Position numbers and translations under genes: made by a program | Origin: an uncultured Chthonomonas sp. | Lineage (GTDB): Bacteria > Armatimonadota > Chthonomonadetes > Chthonomonadales > Chthonomonadaceae | DNA length: 64,000 bases | Direction: 5' to 3' | Assembly: GCA_903919615.1 (NCBI GenBank) | Contig: CAIXIX010000086.1 | Location: 1 to 64,000 of the forward strand | Notes under the pieces: model-generated | Database searches by the model: none | What the model was told of the DNA's origin: nothing | The model's input: the letters and a program-made list of their open reading frames with translations, nothing else | Shown here: piece after piece, positions 19,194 to 27,109 of the stretch | Layout: every line of letters begins with the position of its first letter | How positions within the stretch are numbered: the stretch's first letter is position 1

Positions 19194-20945
19194 ATGAACA
19201 CGGTAGAACCCGAAGTCAGCATGCATGAGGTTCTCATTCGCCTGAAGCGCGCAGAGCAGCGGCAGCGGGCGACGGCCTGTATGCTTCTGGGCACTCTTGT
19301 GAGCGGCGCCTTCTTCGTGACCCGCCCAGCGGCAATTTCTCAAACTCCTTCGCAGCTTCAAGCCGAAATTGCAGCGATACAGAATACTCTTCAGTTTGTT
19401 TCAACTACCGGCACTACGATGACCATCTCAGGCGCAAATCTGGTGATCAATAACGGAGCAGGTACGACGGCTTCAGCGAATGGACTGGGCAATATCTACA
19501 TTGGTTATGACGAGCTGCGTAACGACTTGCCGAATACGGATGCGCGAACCGGAAGTCACAACCTTATTCTGGGATCACAGAACTCTTTTTCTAGCTGGGG
19601 CGGAATCATTGCTGGCAGTGACAACACGATTGTAGGCACATTCGCTTGCGTCGAAGGCGGCTATGGCAACACGGCGAGCGGCGCCTATTCCAACATTGGC
19701 GGAGGTTACCAGAATGTCGCATCAGCGAACTCGACTTATATTGGCGGGGGTGGTCAAAACACCGCCAGTGGACCCGGGGCTTCAATTACCGGCGGTAACT
19801 CGAATATAGCCAGTGGCGGTTCATCCGCAATTTCGGGAGGATACGATAACGTAGCCTCCGGAAGCTCGACGTACGTTGGCGGCGGCGAGAACAACACGGC
19901 TGCAGGAGCTGCAAGCTCAATTACGGGCGGCTATGGCAACCAGGCGAATGCATCGTCCTCCGCCATTGCCGGCGGCGCCAGTAACACCACCAATGGCGCA
20001 AACTCCATTGTGCTCGGTGGAAATGGCAACATCGCCTCCGCACCTTATGCCCTGGTGCCAATCGATGCAGTAAACAGCTCTATAACAACTATCAACACGT
20101 CTGTCACCGGTATCAATTCAACGCTCAACACAGTCGCCGGTGAGATCGCCACGATCGACAGCACGCTGGCGGCCGACGCGACGGCCATCACCAGCCTGCA
20201 GACGGCAAACACAACCAATACAACAAATATTACAGCGCTGCAAACTGCAACTCAGTACATCACGACAGGCAAGGACATAAATGGCTACCCTGCCACTTTC
20301 ATCAGTAAGTGTAATGTATGGCTACAGGATGGTTCCGGTTATACAAATGACAACGGCTCGACATTAACCGGTCTTGGTAACTTGATTATCGGCTATAACG
20401 AAACCGGCAACACTCGCGGCGACACACGTACAGGCAGTCACAATCTGATCGTCGGCGAACAGCAGAGTTATTCGAGTTATGGCGGCGTGGTTCTCGGTTA
20501 CAACAACACCGTACAGCAAGGGTTATCGACGGTTCTTGGTGGTGAAAATAACCTCGCCAATTCAACCACAGTGAGCATCGTGGGCGGTAACGGCAACCAG
20601 GCTACAGGTGTCGACTCGGCGATACTCGGTGGATTTGGCAACACCGCAAACGGATTACAGTCTGCGGTATGCGGCGGCTTCTTTAATGTGGCTACAGGCT
20701 CCATGTCAGCGGCCCTCGGAGGATCTCAAAACACGGTGAGTGGGATCTATAGTTCAATCTGTGGCGGAACAGGAAATATCGCATCGTACCAACTGACTAC
20801 CGTCCTTGGCGGCAATAGCAACAACGTCAGTGGGATCGGATCCGTTATTTGCGGCGGCTCTTCAAACAAAGCTATCGGGCTTTCTGTCGCTGTCCTGGGT
20901 GGTGCGAGCATTAACTTAGGCGGTGTGAACACAACCTCCCCGTAG
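19194..20945 (+). CDS. YadA-head-like left-handed repeat protein, no membrane anchor
   Basis: A 583-residue protein with an N-terminal hydrophobic segment (ACMLLGTLVSGAFFVT, residues 28-43) and then two similar halves. Half 1 (about 97-285) opens GLGNIYIGYDELRNDLPN; half 2 (about 392-577) opens GLGNLIIGYNETGNTRGD. Each continues with 14-16-residue units such as ISGGYDNVASGSSTY and VGGGENNTAAGAASS, which match the Hep_Hag/YadA-head collagen-like roll. Residues 292-355 are a Ser/Thr/Asn-rich heptad stretch (INSTLNTVAGEIATIDSTLA) likely to form a trimeric coiled coil. There is no C-terminal YadA anchor barrel. AGGAG lies 11 bases before the ATG. Probably a surface or secreted trimeric fibre. Confidence 0.75.
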   Translation: MNTVEPEVSMHEVLIRLKRAEQRQRATACMLLGTLVSGAFFVTRPAAISQTPSQLQAEIAAIQNTLQFVSTTGTTMTISGANLVINNGAGTTASANGLGNIYIGYDELRNDLPNTDARTGSHNLILGSQNSFSSWGGIIAGSDNTIVGTFACVEGGYGNTASGAYSNIGGGYQNVASANSTYIGGGGQNTASGPGASITGGNSNIASGGSSAISGGYDNVASGSSTYVGGGENNTAAGAASSITGGYGNQANASSSAIAGGASNTTNGANSIVLGGNGNIASAPYALVPIDAVNSSITTINTSVTGINSTLNTVAGEIATIDSTLAADATAITSLQTANTTNTTNITALQTATQYITTGKDINGYPATFISKCNVWLQDGSGYTNDNGSTLTGLGNLIIGYNETGNTRGDTRTGSHNLIVGEQQSYSSYGGVVLGYNNTVQQGLSTVLGGENNLANSTTVSIVGGNGNQATGVDSAILGGFGNTANGLQSAVCGGFFNVATGSMSAALGGSQNTVSGIYSSICGGTGNIASYQLTTVLGGNSNNVSGIGSVICGGSSNKAIGLSVAVLGGASINLGGVNTTSP

Positions 20946-20968
20946 GACCTGGCACGGATGAATTAAGG

Positions 20969-20974
20969 TATAAT
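20969..20974 (+). promoter_or_regulatory. Possible -10 element before the sugar ABC operon
   Basis: GGTATAAT ends 31 bases before the binding-protein ATG. The -35 region at the usual spacing is poor, overlapping the stop codon of the repeat protein. Confidence 0.35.
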
Positions 20975-21005
20975 TCGATTCACCGCAATCCCCATGAGGC
21001 TTTGA

Positions 21006-22355
21006 ATGGATTTGAGTAAACTTGGTCTGCCAGCGCTTGCGCTGGCAGTCGTTTGGGCTGCGATTAAGAGTGAGCAGATACCTGTCTCCACGGTGGCGCC
21101 TGGCCCTGTACACATCACCTACTGGGAGAAGTGGACGGAGTTTGAGGGCGACGCAATTAAGGCCGTTGTCGATAGCTATAATCGGAAGCAAAACAAGATC
21201 CATGTCGATCTTCTCTCTGTCAGCGATATTGAAAAGAAGACGCTACTTGCCGTAAGCGGTGGAAACCCTCCGGATGTCGCCGGGCTCTACGGCCCTAATG
21301 TCGCTCAGTACGCCGACGACAATGCAATTCTTCCCCTGGATGATTTCTGCCGCGATTACCACATAGCGCGAGACAACTATATTCCAGTCTATTACGACAT
21401 CGGCTACTACAATAGTCACGTCTATTCGCTGCCAAGCGCGCCCGCTTCAACTGCCCTTCATTACAATAAGAAGATGTTTCGCGAGGCCGGTCTCGACCCG
21501 GAAAAGTACCCACAGACTATCGAAGAACTAGATTCATTGGCCGATAGGCTGGTCACCAGGAACAACGGCCACATTGATAAATCTGGATTTATGCCAGCAG
21601 AGCCCGGGTGGTGGAACTGGGGCTGGGGCTATATTTATGGTGGCAAATTGTGGGATGCGAAGAGCGGCACGATAACGGCAAACGCGCCGGAAAACGTGCG
21701 CGCCTTCAATTGGGTGCGTAGCTACACGGATAAGTACGGGGCCAGTGAACTTTCGACATTCAAAAGCGGATTTGGTAACTTCTCATCGCCGCAAAATGCC
21801 TTCCTTTCCGGTAAAGTCGCGATGGAGCTTCAGGGCGTGTGGATGTACAACTTCATCGATCAGTACGCGCCTGACCTTGAGAAGCCAACGCTTAACTGGG
21901 CGGCCGTTCCATTTCCCCATCCTGCCGACCGGCCTGATCTTGCCAATACTACATTTGCCGATGAAGACGTACTGGTAATTCCCCGCGGCGCGAAGCATCC
22001 CAAAGAGGCTTTCGATTTCATTGCATATGTTGAATCGACCGAAGGTATGGAGTTGCTCTGTTTGGGGCAGCGAAAGCACTCGCCTCTTGCACAGGTCTCA
22101 GCCGGTTTCTATTCAAAACATCCGAACCCATATGTCAAGCTCTTTGCCGATCTTCCGAAGAGCCCCAACGTCATCTCCCCGCCGAAAATAGGAATATGGC
22201 CAGAATATCAGGCTGAGATGACTGCAGCATTTGAGCAGGTTGCGCTGGGTAAGAAGACGGCGAAAGAGGCGCTTGATTATGTTCAGAACCGGGTCGGAAT
22301 GATTAATGACGACTATCAGGCACAGCTAAAGGCGCGCAGAGAGGCGGGCAAATGA
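21006..22355 (+). CDS. Sugar ABC transporter substrate-binding protein
   Basis: A 449-residue family 1 extracellular solute-binding protein. GAGG lies six bases before the ATG. The N terminus (LGLPALALAVVWAAIK) is a short hydrophobic anchor or signal without a lipobox Cys, so it is not an obvious lipoprotein. The fold is shown by HITYWEKWTEFEGDAIKAVV, ALHYNKKMFREAGLDPEKYP, KVAMELQGVWMYNFI and DVLVIPRGAKHPKEAFDFI. It would deliver an oligosaccharide to the two permeases that follow. The stop overlaps the next start (ATGA). Confidence 0.9.
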   Translation: MDLSKLGLPALALAVVWAAIKSEQIPVSTVAPGPVHITYWEKWTEFEGDAIKAVVDSYNRKQNKIHVDLLSVSDIEKKTLLAVSGGNPPDVAGLYGPNVAQYADDNAILPLDDFCRDYHIARDNYIPVYYDIGYYNSHVYSLPSAPASTALHYNKKMFREAGLDPEKYPQTIEELDSLADRLVTRNNGHIDKSGFMPAEPGWWNWGWGYIYGGKLWDAKSGTITANAPENVRAFNWVRSYTDKYGASELSTFKSGFGNFSSPQNAFLSGKVAMELQGVWMYNFIDQYAPDLEKPTLNWAAVPFPHPADRPDLANTTFADEDVLVIPRGAKHPKEAFDFIAYVESTEGMELLCLGQRKHSPLAQVSAGFYSKHPNPYVKLFADLPKSPNVISPPKIGIWPEYQAEMTAAFEQVALGKKTAKEALDYVQNRVGMINDDYQAQLKARREAGK

Positions 22356-23281
22356 AAGCAAGCCGTCGCGAAACGCTTACTGCGCTGCTATTTGTCTCGC
22401 CCTGGGCGATAGGGTTTACGGTATTCCTGCTCTATCCACTTCTGGCATCCGTCTACTACAGTTTTTGCAACTACTCGGTACTCAAACCGCCGGTTTGGGT
22501 TGGGCTGGCTAACTATCACAACCTGATTCGAGACGACGTGTTTCAGACATCGCTTAAGAACACGCTCGTATACGCTGCGATGGCGCTGCCGACTGGAATG
22601 GCGATCGCAATTGGCCTTGCGATGATGCTGAATGCCAAAGTGCGCGGCCAGACGCTGTATCGCACCATCTTTTACGTGCCGTCTCTCGTACCAGGCGTAC
22701 CGCTTGCTGTTCTGTGGCTGTGGGTATTTAATGGCAAACAGGGAATCATAAACGCGGTTTTACAGCCGTGGTTTGATGGCTTGAGCCGATTGTTGCTGCA
22801 TCTATTTCACATCCACGTGGTACTCAATGCTCCACAATGGCTGAGCGATGCTGCCTGGGCGAAACCTGCCCTGGTCCTGATGTCGGTGTGGGGAGCAGGC
22901 AACGCGATGCTCATCTATCTGGCCGGCCTCCAGGATGTTCCTCAACAGCTCTACGAAGCGGCTGATCTTGATGGAGCCTCGTGGTTTTCCAAAACGTGGA
23001 ACGTGACCCTGCCAATGCTCTCGCCCGTGATCCTGTTTAACGGCGTAATGGGCATCATCGGGGCGCTTCAGGTGTTCACGATACCTTACATCATGTTTCC
23101 GGGTGGCAGCCCGGCGAGATCCACCTATTTTTATGCGATGTACCTGTACGACAACGCGTTTCTCTATCTGAAGATGGGTTATGCGTGCGCGATGGGCTGG
23201 ATTATGTTTGTAATTACCGTGGTGTTGACACTGATTGCACTGAAGCTTTCCAGCCGACACGTACACTACGGCGGAAGCTAA
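22352..23281 (+). CDS. Sugar ABC transporter permease, MalF/UgpA type
   Basis: A 309-residue permease with six membrane segments. The EAA loop reads YEAADLDGASWFSKTWNVTL around residues 205-225, the contact site for the ATPase. The start overlaps the binding-protein stop (ATGA). It pairs with the MalG-type permease downstream. The substrate is inferred to be a plant-type oligosaccharide only from the glycosidase-rich window. Confidence 0.92.
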   Translation: MKASRRETLTALLFVSPWAIGFTVFLLYPLLASVYYSFCNYSVLKPPVWVGLANYHNLIRDDVFQTSLKNTLVYAAMALPTGMAIAIGLAMMLNAKVRGQTLYRTIFYVPSLVPGVPLAVLWLWVFNGKQGIINAVLQPWFDGLSRLLLHLFHIHVVLNAPQWLSDAAWAKPALVLMSVWGAGNAMLIYLAGLQDVPQQLYEAADLDGASWFSKTWNVTLPMLSPVILFNGVMGIIGALQVFTIPYIMFPGGSPARSTYFYAMYLYDNAFLYLKMGYACAMGWIMFVITVVLTLIALKLSSRHVHYGGS

Positions 23282-23341
23282 GCTGGTTTCTGATTGGCCC
23301 TGCAGCCGGGTCAGTAGGGGTTGAAAGGATACGTCGAGTCG

Positions 23342-24232
23342 ATGGCAAGTGCGGTTACTACGCGCAATTTCAAGGGAGGGCCGGGCAGGCAAAAGAACGC
23401 CTGGCTTCTGCATCTGTTCCTGCTTTTGGCCTCGGTTCTGTTTCTGTTTCCGCTCGTGTGGCTCATCTCGACCTCGCTGAAGAAGGTCGATCAGGCGATG
23501 CAGATGCCGCCAACATGGATTCCGAAACCGTTCGAGTGGCACAACTACAAGGACGCCTTTCTTTACCATGCCGACAAGGTTACTGGTGATATACCGTTTC
23601 TGGATTACCTGAGAAACACCGTTGTACTTGCCATCCTGACGGTTGCAGGAGCGGTCTGCTCGAATGCACTGGTCGCCTATGCGTTTGCTAGGCTAAAGTG
23701 GAAGGGGCGTGACGTTGCTTTTGCATTGACCGTAGCTACGATGATGGTGCCATTTCCTGTTACGATGGTGCCCATCTATGCGCTCTACAAAAATCTGGGA
23801 TGGATCGGTACGTTCCGTCCGCTCTGGGTTGGGTTCTGGTTCGGTGGGGCATTCAATATCTTCCTTTTGAGACAGTTCTTCCGTACCATTCCGTTTGAAC
23901 TCTCCGAAGCGGCAAAGATCGATGGCTGCACAGAGTTTGAAATCTTCCGAATTGTTATTCTCCCGCTTGCTAAGCCTGCTTTATCCGTGGTTGCACTGTT
24001 CACCTTCCTTGGCACGTGGAACGACTTCCTTGGACCCCTGATCTACCTTGTCGACCCGAAGACGTTTACGCTCGGCCTTGGGCTGCAAGCGTTCCAGAAT
24101 CAGCATGGCGGAACGCCCTGGAATCTGATGATGGCGGCCACGGCAATGGTAATTGCACCTGTCATTATTCTCTTTTTCTTCGCCCAAAAACAGTTCATTC
24201 AGGGAATTGCCGTTACGGGGCTAAAAGGTTAG
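23342..24232 (+). CDS. Sugar ABC transporter permease, MalG/UgpE type
   Basis: The second permease of the importer, 296 residues with the ATG at 23342; a TTG at 23321 would add seven residues. The EAA loop SEAAKIDGCTEFEIFRIVIL lies in the C-terminal third, and the final segment ends FAQKQFIQGIAVTGLKG, typical of MalG-like proteins. No ATP-binding gene is attached, so the importer probably uses a shared MsmX-type ATPase encoded elsewhere. Confidence 0.92.
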   Translation: MASAVTTRNFKGGPGRQKNAWLLHLFLLLASVLFLFPLVWLISTSLKKVDQAMQMPPTWIPKPFEWHNYKDAFLYHADKVTGDIPFLDYLRNTVVLAILTVAGAVCSNALVAYAFARLKWKGRDVAFALTVATMMVPFPVTMVPIYALYKNLGWIGTFRPLWVGFWFGGAFNIFLLRQFFRTIPFELSEAAKIDGCTEFEIFRIVILPLAKPALSVVALFTFLGTWNDFLGPLIYLVDPKTFTLGLGLQAFQNQHGGTPWNLMMAATAMVIAPVIILFFFAQKQFIQGIAVTGLKG

Positions 24233-24415
24233 GCCCACCCTAGGCGCACTTAGCAGAACATCGATTCTGGTTGTGTCTAGTTTGGCTGACAAGATTCGAA
24301 ATGTAGATTCAGATAGGTTTGAACAAGATTCGTGCGTAATGTGACCGATACAGCCCTCATTTGGTCGCAAGAAATGTCTCGAAAACCGAATCTTAAAAAT
24401 ATTTACTAAGAGCAC

Positions 24416-24444
24416 TTGTCAAATCTGGCTAACACTGTTATAAT
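24416..24444 (+). promoter_or_regulatory. Strong sigma-70-type promoter
   Basis: TTGTCA at 24416-24421, exactly 17 bp, then TATAAT at 24439-24444. Transcription would begin near 24451, about 220 bases ahead of the ABC ATPase gene. No open frame begins in the following sequence, so it drives either a long leader or a separate RNA. Confidence 0.8.
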
Positions 24445-24450
24445 GACCTT

Positions 24451-24602
24451 GTTAGTCCGTTCGCGGGCTTCAAAATGTGCTATATCGGCGCGGGGGGCGT
24501 TTGATGTAGCCGGACCTTCACGGTGGATGTCTCCTTCGGGAGAATGATCGACGAGAAGGAAAAAATGGGCGAGACGCCTTCTGGGGGGATGGCGTCTCGC
24601 CC
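24451..24602 (+). ncRNA. Candidate structured leader or small RNA
   Basis: Downstream of the strong promoter the sequence is non-coding and rich in hairpins: GTCCG-TTCG-CGGGC near 24461, TCTCC-TTCG-GGAGA at 24530-24543, and a perfect 12-bp stem GGGCGAGACGCC/GGCGTCTCGCCC at 24567-24602 with a 12-base loop. Two of the loops are UUCG tetraloops. It did not match cobalamin, TPP, SAM, glycine or c-di-GMP riboswitches, nor SRP RNA, tmRNA or RNase P, as far as their hallmark motifs could be checked by eye. It is either a regulatory leader for the ABC ATPase or an independent RNA. Confidence 0.4.
24560..24602 (-). terminator. Leftward intrinsic terminator
   Basis: Read on the minus strand, the perfect 12-bp stem at 24602-24567 is followed by ATTTTTT. 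It faces transcription coming from the right, although no leftward gene ends here. The nearest leftward gene is the ADP-ribosylglycohydrolase, whose 3' end overlaps the rightward ABC ATPase gene, so it could end a long antisense tail from that gene. Confidence 0.5.
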
Positions 24603-24655
24603 GAACTACGTTTGGGGGATATCGACACCACGAGCATGCCGCTTAGCCCGAATGG

Positions 24656-24661
24656 TATACT
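24656..24661 (+). promoter_or_regulatory. -10 element nine bases before the ABC ATPase ATG
   Basis: GGTATACT ends nine bases before ATG at 24671. There is no Shine-Dalgarno sequence. If used, it gives an essentially leaderless message. No clear -35. Confidence 0.4.
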
Positions 24662-24670
24662 GCCACCACT

Positions 24671-25972
24671 ATGAAACTTGTTTCCACGGGCGTGACGGCC
24701 GGTTACGGTGGGCAGGATATTCTCCACGGCGTTGATGTATGCATTGAGAGCGGAGCCTTCGTTGGCCTTGTGGGCCCAAATGGCTGCGGCAAATCAACTC
24801 TGCTTCGCGCGCTATCCGGCACGCTGCCCCTAAGATCAGGCTCCGTCGAACTAGACGGCGCCAGCATAAGCGGCCTCACCCCGATCCAAATTGCAAGACA
24901 AATGGCCTTCGTCCCGCAGCAGGAACCAGCAGGCTTCGACTTTACCGTTAGAGACATCGTGTTAATGGGGCGCTATCCTCACCGCGTTGGCCGAAGGTCT
25001 TCGAACGAAGAGGATTATGCTATGGTGCGGCAGGCTCTGCGTGAGGCAGACATCGAGGAGTTGGAGGAACGCCCAGTAACGCAGCTTTCCGGCGGCGAGC
25101 ATAGGCGCGTGCTCGTGGCACGTGCGCTGGCACAGAACACACCTCTAATGTTGCTCGACGAGCCAACTGCTCACCTTGACGTGACCCATCAGGCAGAGCT
25201 GTTAACACTGATCAAGAAGCGGGTCCGCGAGAATGGGTTAGGGGCGCTCGCAGCGCTCCACGAGCTGAATCAGGCTGCCGAAGTTTGCGATATTCTTGTC
25301 CTGATGCGAGATGGTCTTGTGATAGACTGCGGTGGGCCGGATGCCGTGCTAACCGAGGCAAATATGCGCGCCGCCTATGGCGCGCGCGCGCGCATCGGTC
25401 GAAACCCCGTTACTGGCAGGCCGATGATCCTCTCCCTCGATTCTCTGCGTGGTGAAGCGCGCCGCATTGCTGAAACACCTAAAGTTCACGTCGTGTGTGG
25501 CGGCGGAACGGGCTTTCATGTGCTCCATTTGCTCGTGCGACGGGGATATAGCGTTAGTGCAGGCGTATTAAATGAGAGTGATAGCGACTATGAACTGGCG
25601 GTCGCACTTGGTATCAAAACTGCGGCAGAGGCTCCCTTTTCTGCGGTTACGAGCGCCGTGAAGCAGGAGGCCAAGGACATGATGCACGCTGCCGACACGA
25701 TTTTGGTGACGGATGCCCCATTCGGAGCAGGCAATCTGGTCAACCTCGAATTGGCGCTGGAAGCCCTGCGCACAGGCAAGCCGGTGGCCGTGATAACCTA
25801 CGGTAAATTCAAGTCGAGGGACTATACCGGTGGTTATGCCACCGATCTATTCAATGAGCTTGTGTCCGAGGGGGCAATGTGCCATGCCTCTGTCGAGGAG
25901 TGGATTGAAGACTATGCGAACGCCACGGAGAAGGCTGCGGCCTTATCGACGCCTCATGCGGAGCCGCAATAG
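24671..25972 (+). CDS. FecE/BtuD-type ABC ATPase fused to a C-terminal Rossmann-like domain
   Basis: A 433-residue protein. Residues 1-255 are a metal-chelate/cobalamin-type ABC ATPase: Walker A GPNGCGKST (about 35-43), signature LSGGEHRRVLVARAL, Walker B LMLLDEPTAHLD, and the helical-domain feature VRDIVLMGRYPH. Residues of about 270-430 form a second domain (VHVVCGGGTGFHVLHLLVRR, then DTILVTDAPFGAGNLVNLEL) with alternating beta strands and helices and a Gly-rich loop. I do not know a firm function for this tail. No FecCD permease or binding protein is nearby, so it must pair with proteins encoded elsewhere or work alone. Its last 30 bases overlap the convergent gene. Confidence 0.85.
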   Translation: MKLVSTGVTAGYGGQDILHGVDVCIESGAFVGLVGPNGCGKSTLLRALSGTLPLRSGSVELDGASISGLTPIQIARQMAFVPQQEPAGFDFTVRDIVLMGRYPHRVGRRSSNEEDYAMVRQALREADIEELEERPVTQLSGGEHRRVLVARALAQNTPLMLLDEPTAHLDVTHQAELLTLIKKRVRENGLGALAALHELNQAAEVCDILVLMRDGLVIDCGGPDAVLTEANMRAAYGARARIGRNPVTGRPMILSLDSLRGEARRIAETPKVHVVCGGGTGFHVLHLLVRRGYSVSAGVLNESDSDYELAVALGIKTAAEAPFSAVTSAVKQEAKDMMHAADTILVTDAPFGAGNLVNLELALEALRTGKPVAVITYGKFKSRDYTGGYATDLFNELVSEGAMCHASVEEWIEDYANATEKAAALSTPHAEPQ

Positions 25973-26974
25973 CGATTCTGCAAGCGTACTCAGTTCGTCA
26001 CAAGCTTCTAACTGCGACGTCCACCGTTTTGGCAGCGCTTCGATGCCGTGCAGCGCGCCTGCAAGCGCGCCAGTCATGCACGCAATTGTATCCGTTGCGC
26101 CGCCTGTAAGCCGCACTGCGTCCGAAATGAGGGTCTCCGCGCTTTCCGGTGCGGATGCCACGAGATAGAGAGCGCAGGGTACGGCTTCGCGACACCATCC
26201 GGATGTGCCCAATACGCGTACAGCATCCGCTCGATCTACATTGTCAATGAGAAGATTGGTGGCCAGAGTAAGGCAGCGTGCAAACTCTTCGTAATGCGGG
26301 GAGGCTGTCGAAACCACATCGTGAATGCTACGCAGGAAGTTCACACCGTTCCAGCCTGCAGCATCTAACTCGGGCATGTTAATTAGCGTTGCTATCGCTT
26401 CAGACATTGCCAGCGCCGCCGCTCGCGCATCCGGATGACCATGGGTAATCTGCGTCTGCAGCACCGCACACTTTCGCCGCTCCGCAGCGTCAGGATCGCC
26501 GCAGTATACCAGAGCGATTGGCGCCACGCGCGCTGCCGGACCAGATCCTGCACCCTCGGGATCTGCTGCTTCATCCCAGAAAACACCCGCTGTGCGCAAC
26601 TGCATTGCGGCCTGAAGAGTTGAGATACCGGGCAGGCGAGGTTCGTCGTTTATCCAGCGAACGAGCGCATGCGTCCAGCTCTCGGGAACAAATACGCCCC
26701 CTTCTTCGATTAATGATTTGGCCAGCGCGATAGTAAGTTGAGTGTCTTCGGTCCACTGGCCGGAGCTTAAGGCGTGACCGATTTCAGACTCACCAAGCTC
26801 ACCAATAGGCACTACCACTGTAACTGCGGAGATATCGCCAGGCATGAACTCCTTGCCACCGCCACGAGCCTGAATATCTGCGGCGGTACAACCGACATAG
26901 CCCATACCCAGGGAATCACCGGTCGCAGCGCCGACGAGGCAGCCTGCAAATCTGCTCTGAAGATGTCTATTCAT
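25943..26974 (-). CDS. ADP-ribosylglycohydrolase family protein
   Basis: A 343-residue DraG/ARH-like hydrolase. Metal-binding motifs are visible: GAATGDSLGMG near residue 16, SGQWTEDTQLTIALAKSL around 71-88, and GGATDTIACMTGALAGALHG near 290-310, where the Asp and Thr are the usual di-magnesium ligands. The family removes ADP-ribose from proteins or small molecules; the substrate here is unknown. The gene overlaps the ABC ATPase tail to tail by 30 bases. No strong Shine-Dalgarno precedes the ATG at 26974. Confidence 0.88.
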   Translation of the reverse strand: MNRHLQSRFAGCLVGAATGDSLGMGYVGCTAADIQARGGGKEFMPGDISAVTVVVPIGELGESEIGHALSSGQWTEDTQLTIALAKSLIEEGGVFVPESWTHALVRWINDEPRLPGISTLQAAMQLRTAGVFWDEAADPEGAGSGPAARVAPIALVYCGDPDAAERRKCAVLQTQITHGHPDARAAALAMSEAIATLINMPELDAAGWNGVNFLRSIHDVVSTASPHYEEFARCLTLATNLLIDNVDRADAVRVLGTSGWCREAVPCALYLVASAPESAETLISDAVRLTGGATDTIACMTGALAGALHGIEALPKRWTSQLEACDELSTLAESLLRLRMRRR

Positions 26975-27031
26975 GGTTCACTCTACACTGGGGCGTTCGC
27001 ATTGCGGTAATAGGAGCGGATAGGTTAGCGG

Positions 27032-27060
27032 TTGACATGCTGATAATGTGAAGCTACAAT
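27032..27060 (+). promoter_or_regulatory. Sigma-70-type promoter for the lipoprotein gene
   Basis: TTGACA at 27032-27037, a 17-bp spacer and TACAAT at 27055-27060. It points toward the gene starting at 27110 with a predicted leader of about 43 bases. Confidence 0.75.
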
Positions 27061-27109
27061 CTACCCGGAAAACGTATAAACTAGGTAATCGACTCGATAT
27101 GGAAAAGAT

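Noticed and set aside
24451..24670. Cobalamin riboswitch ahead of the BtuD-like ATPase
   Set aside because: The B12-box pattern (AGCCNGGAGACCTGCC-like) is absent, so no class was assigned.
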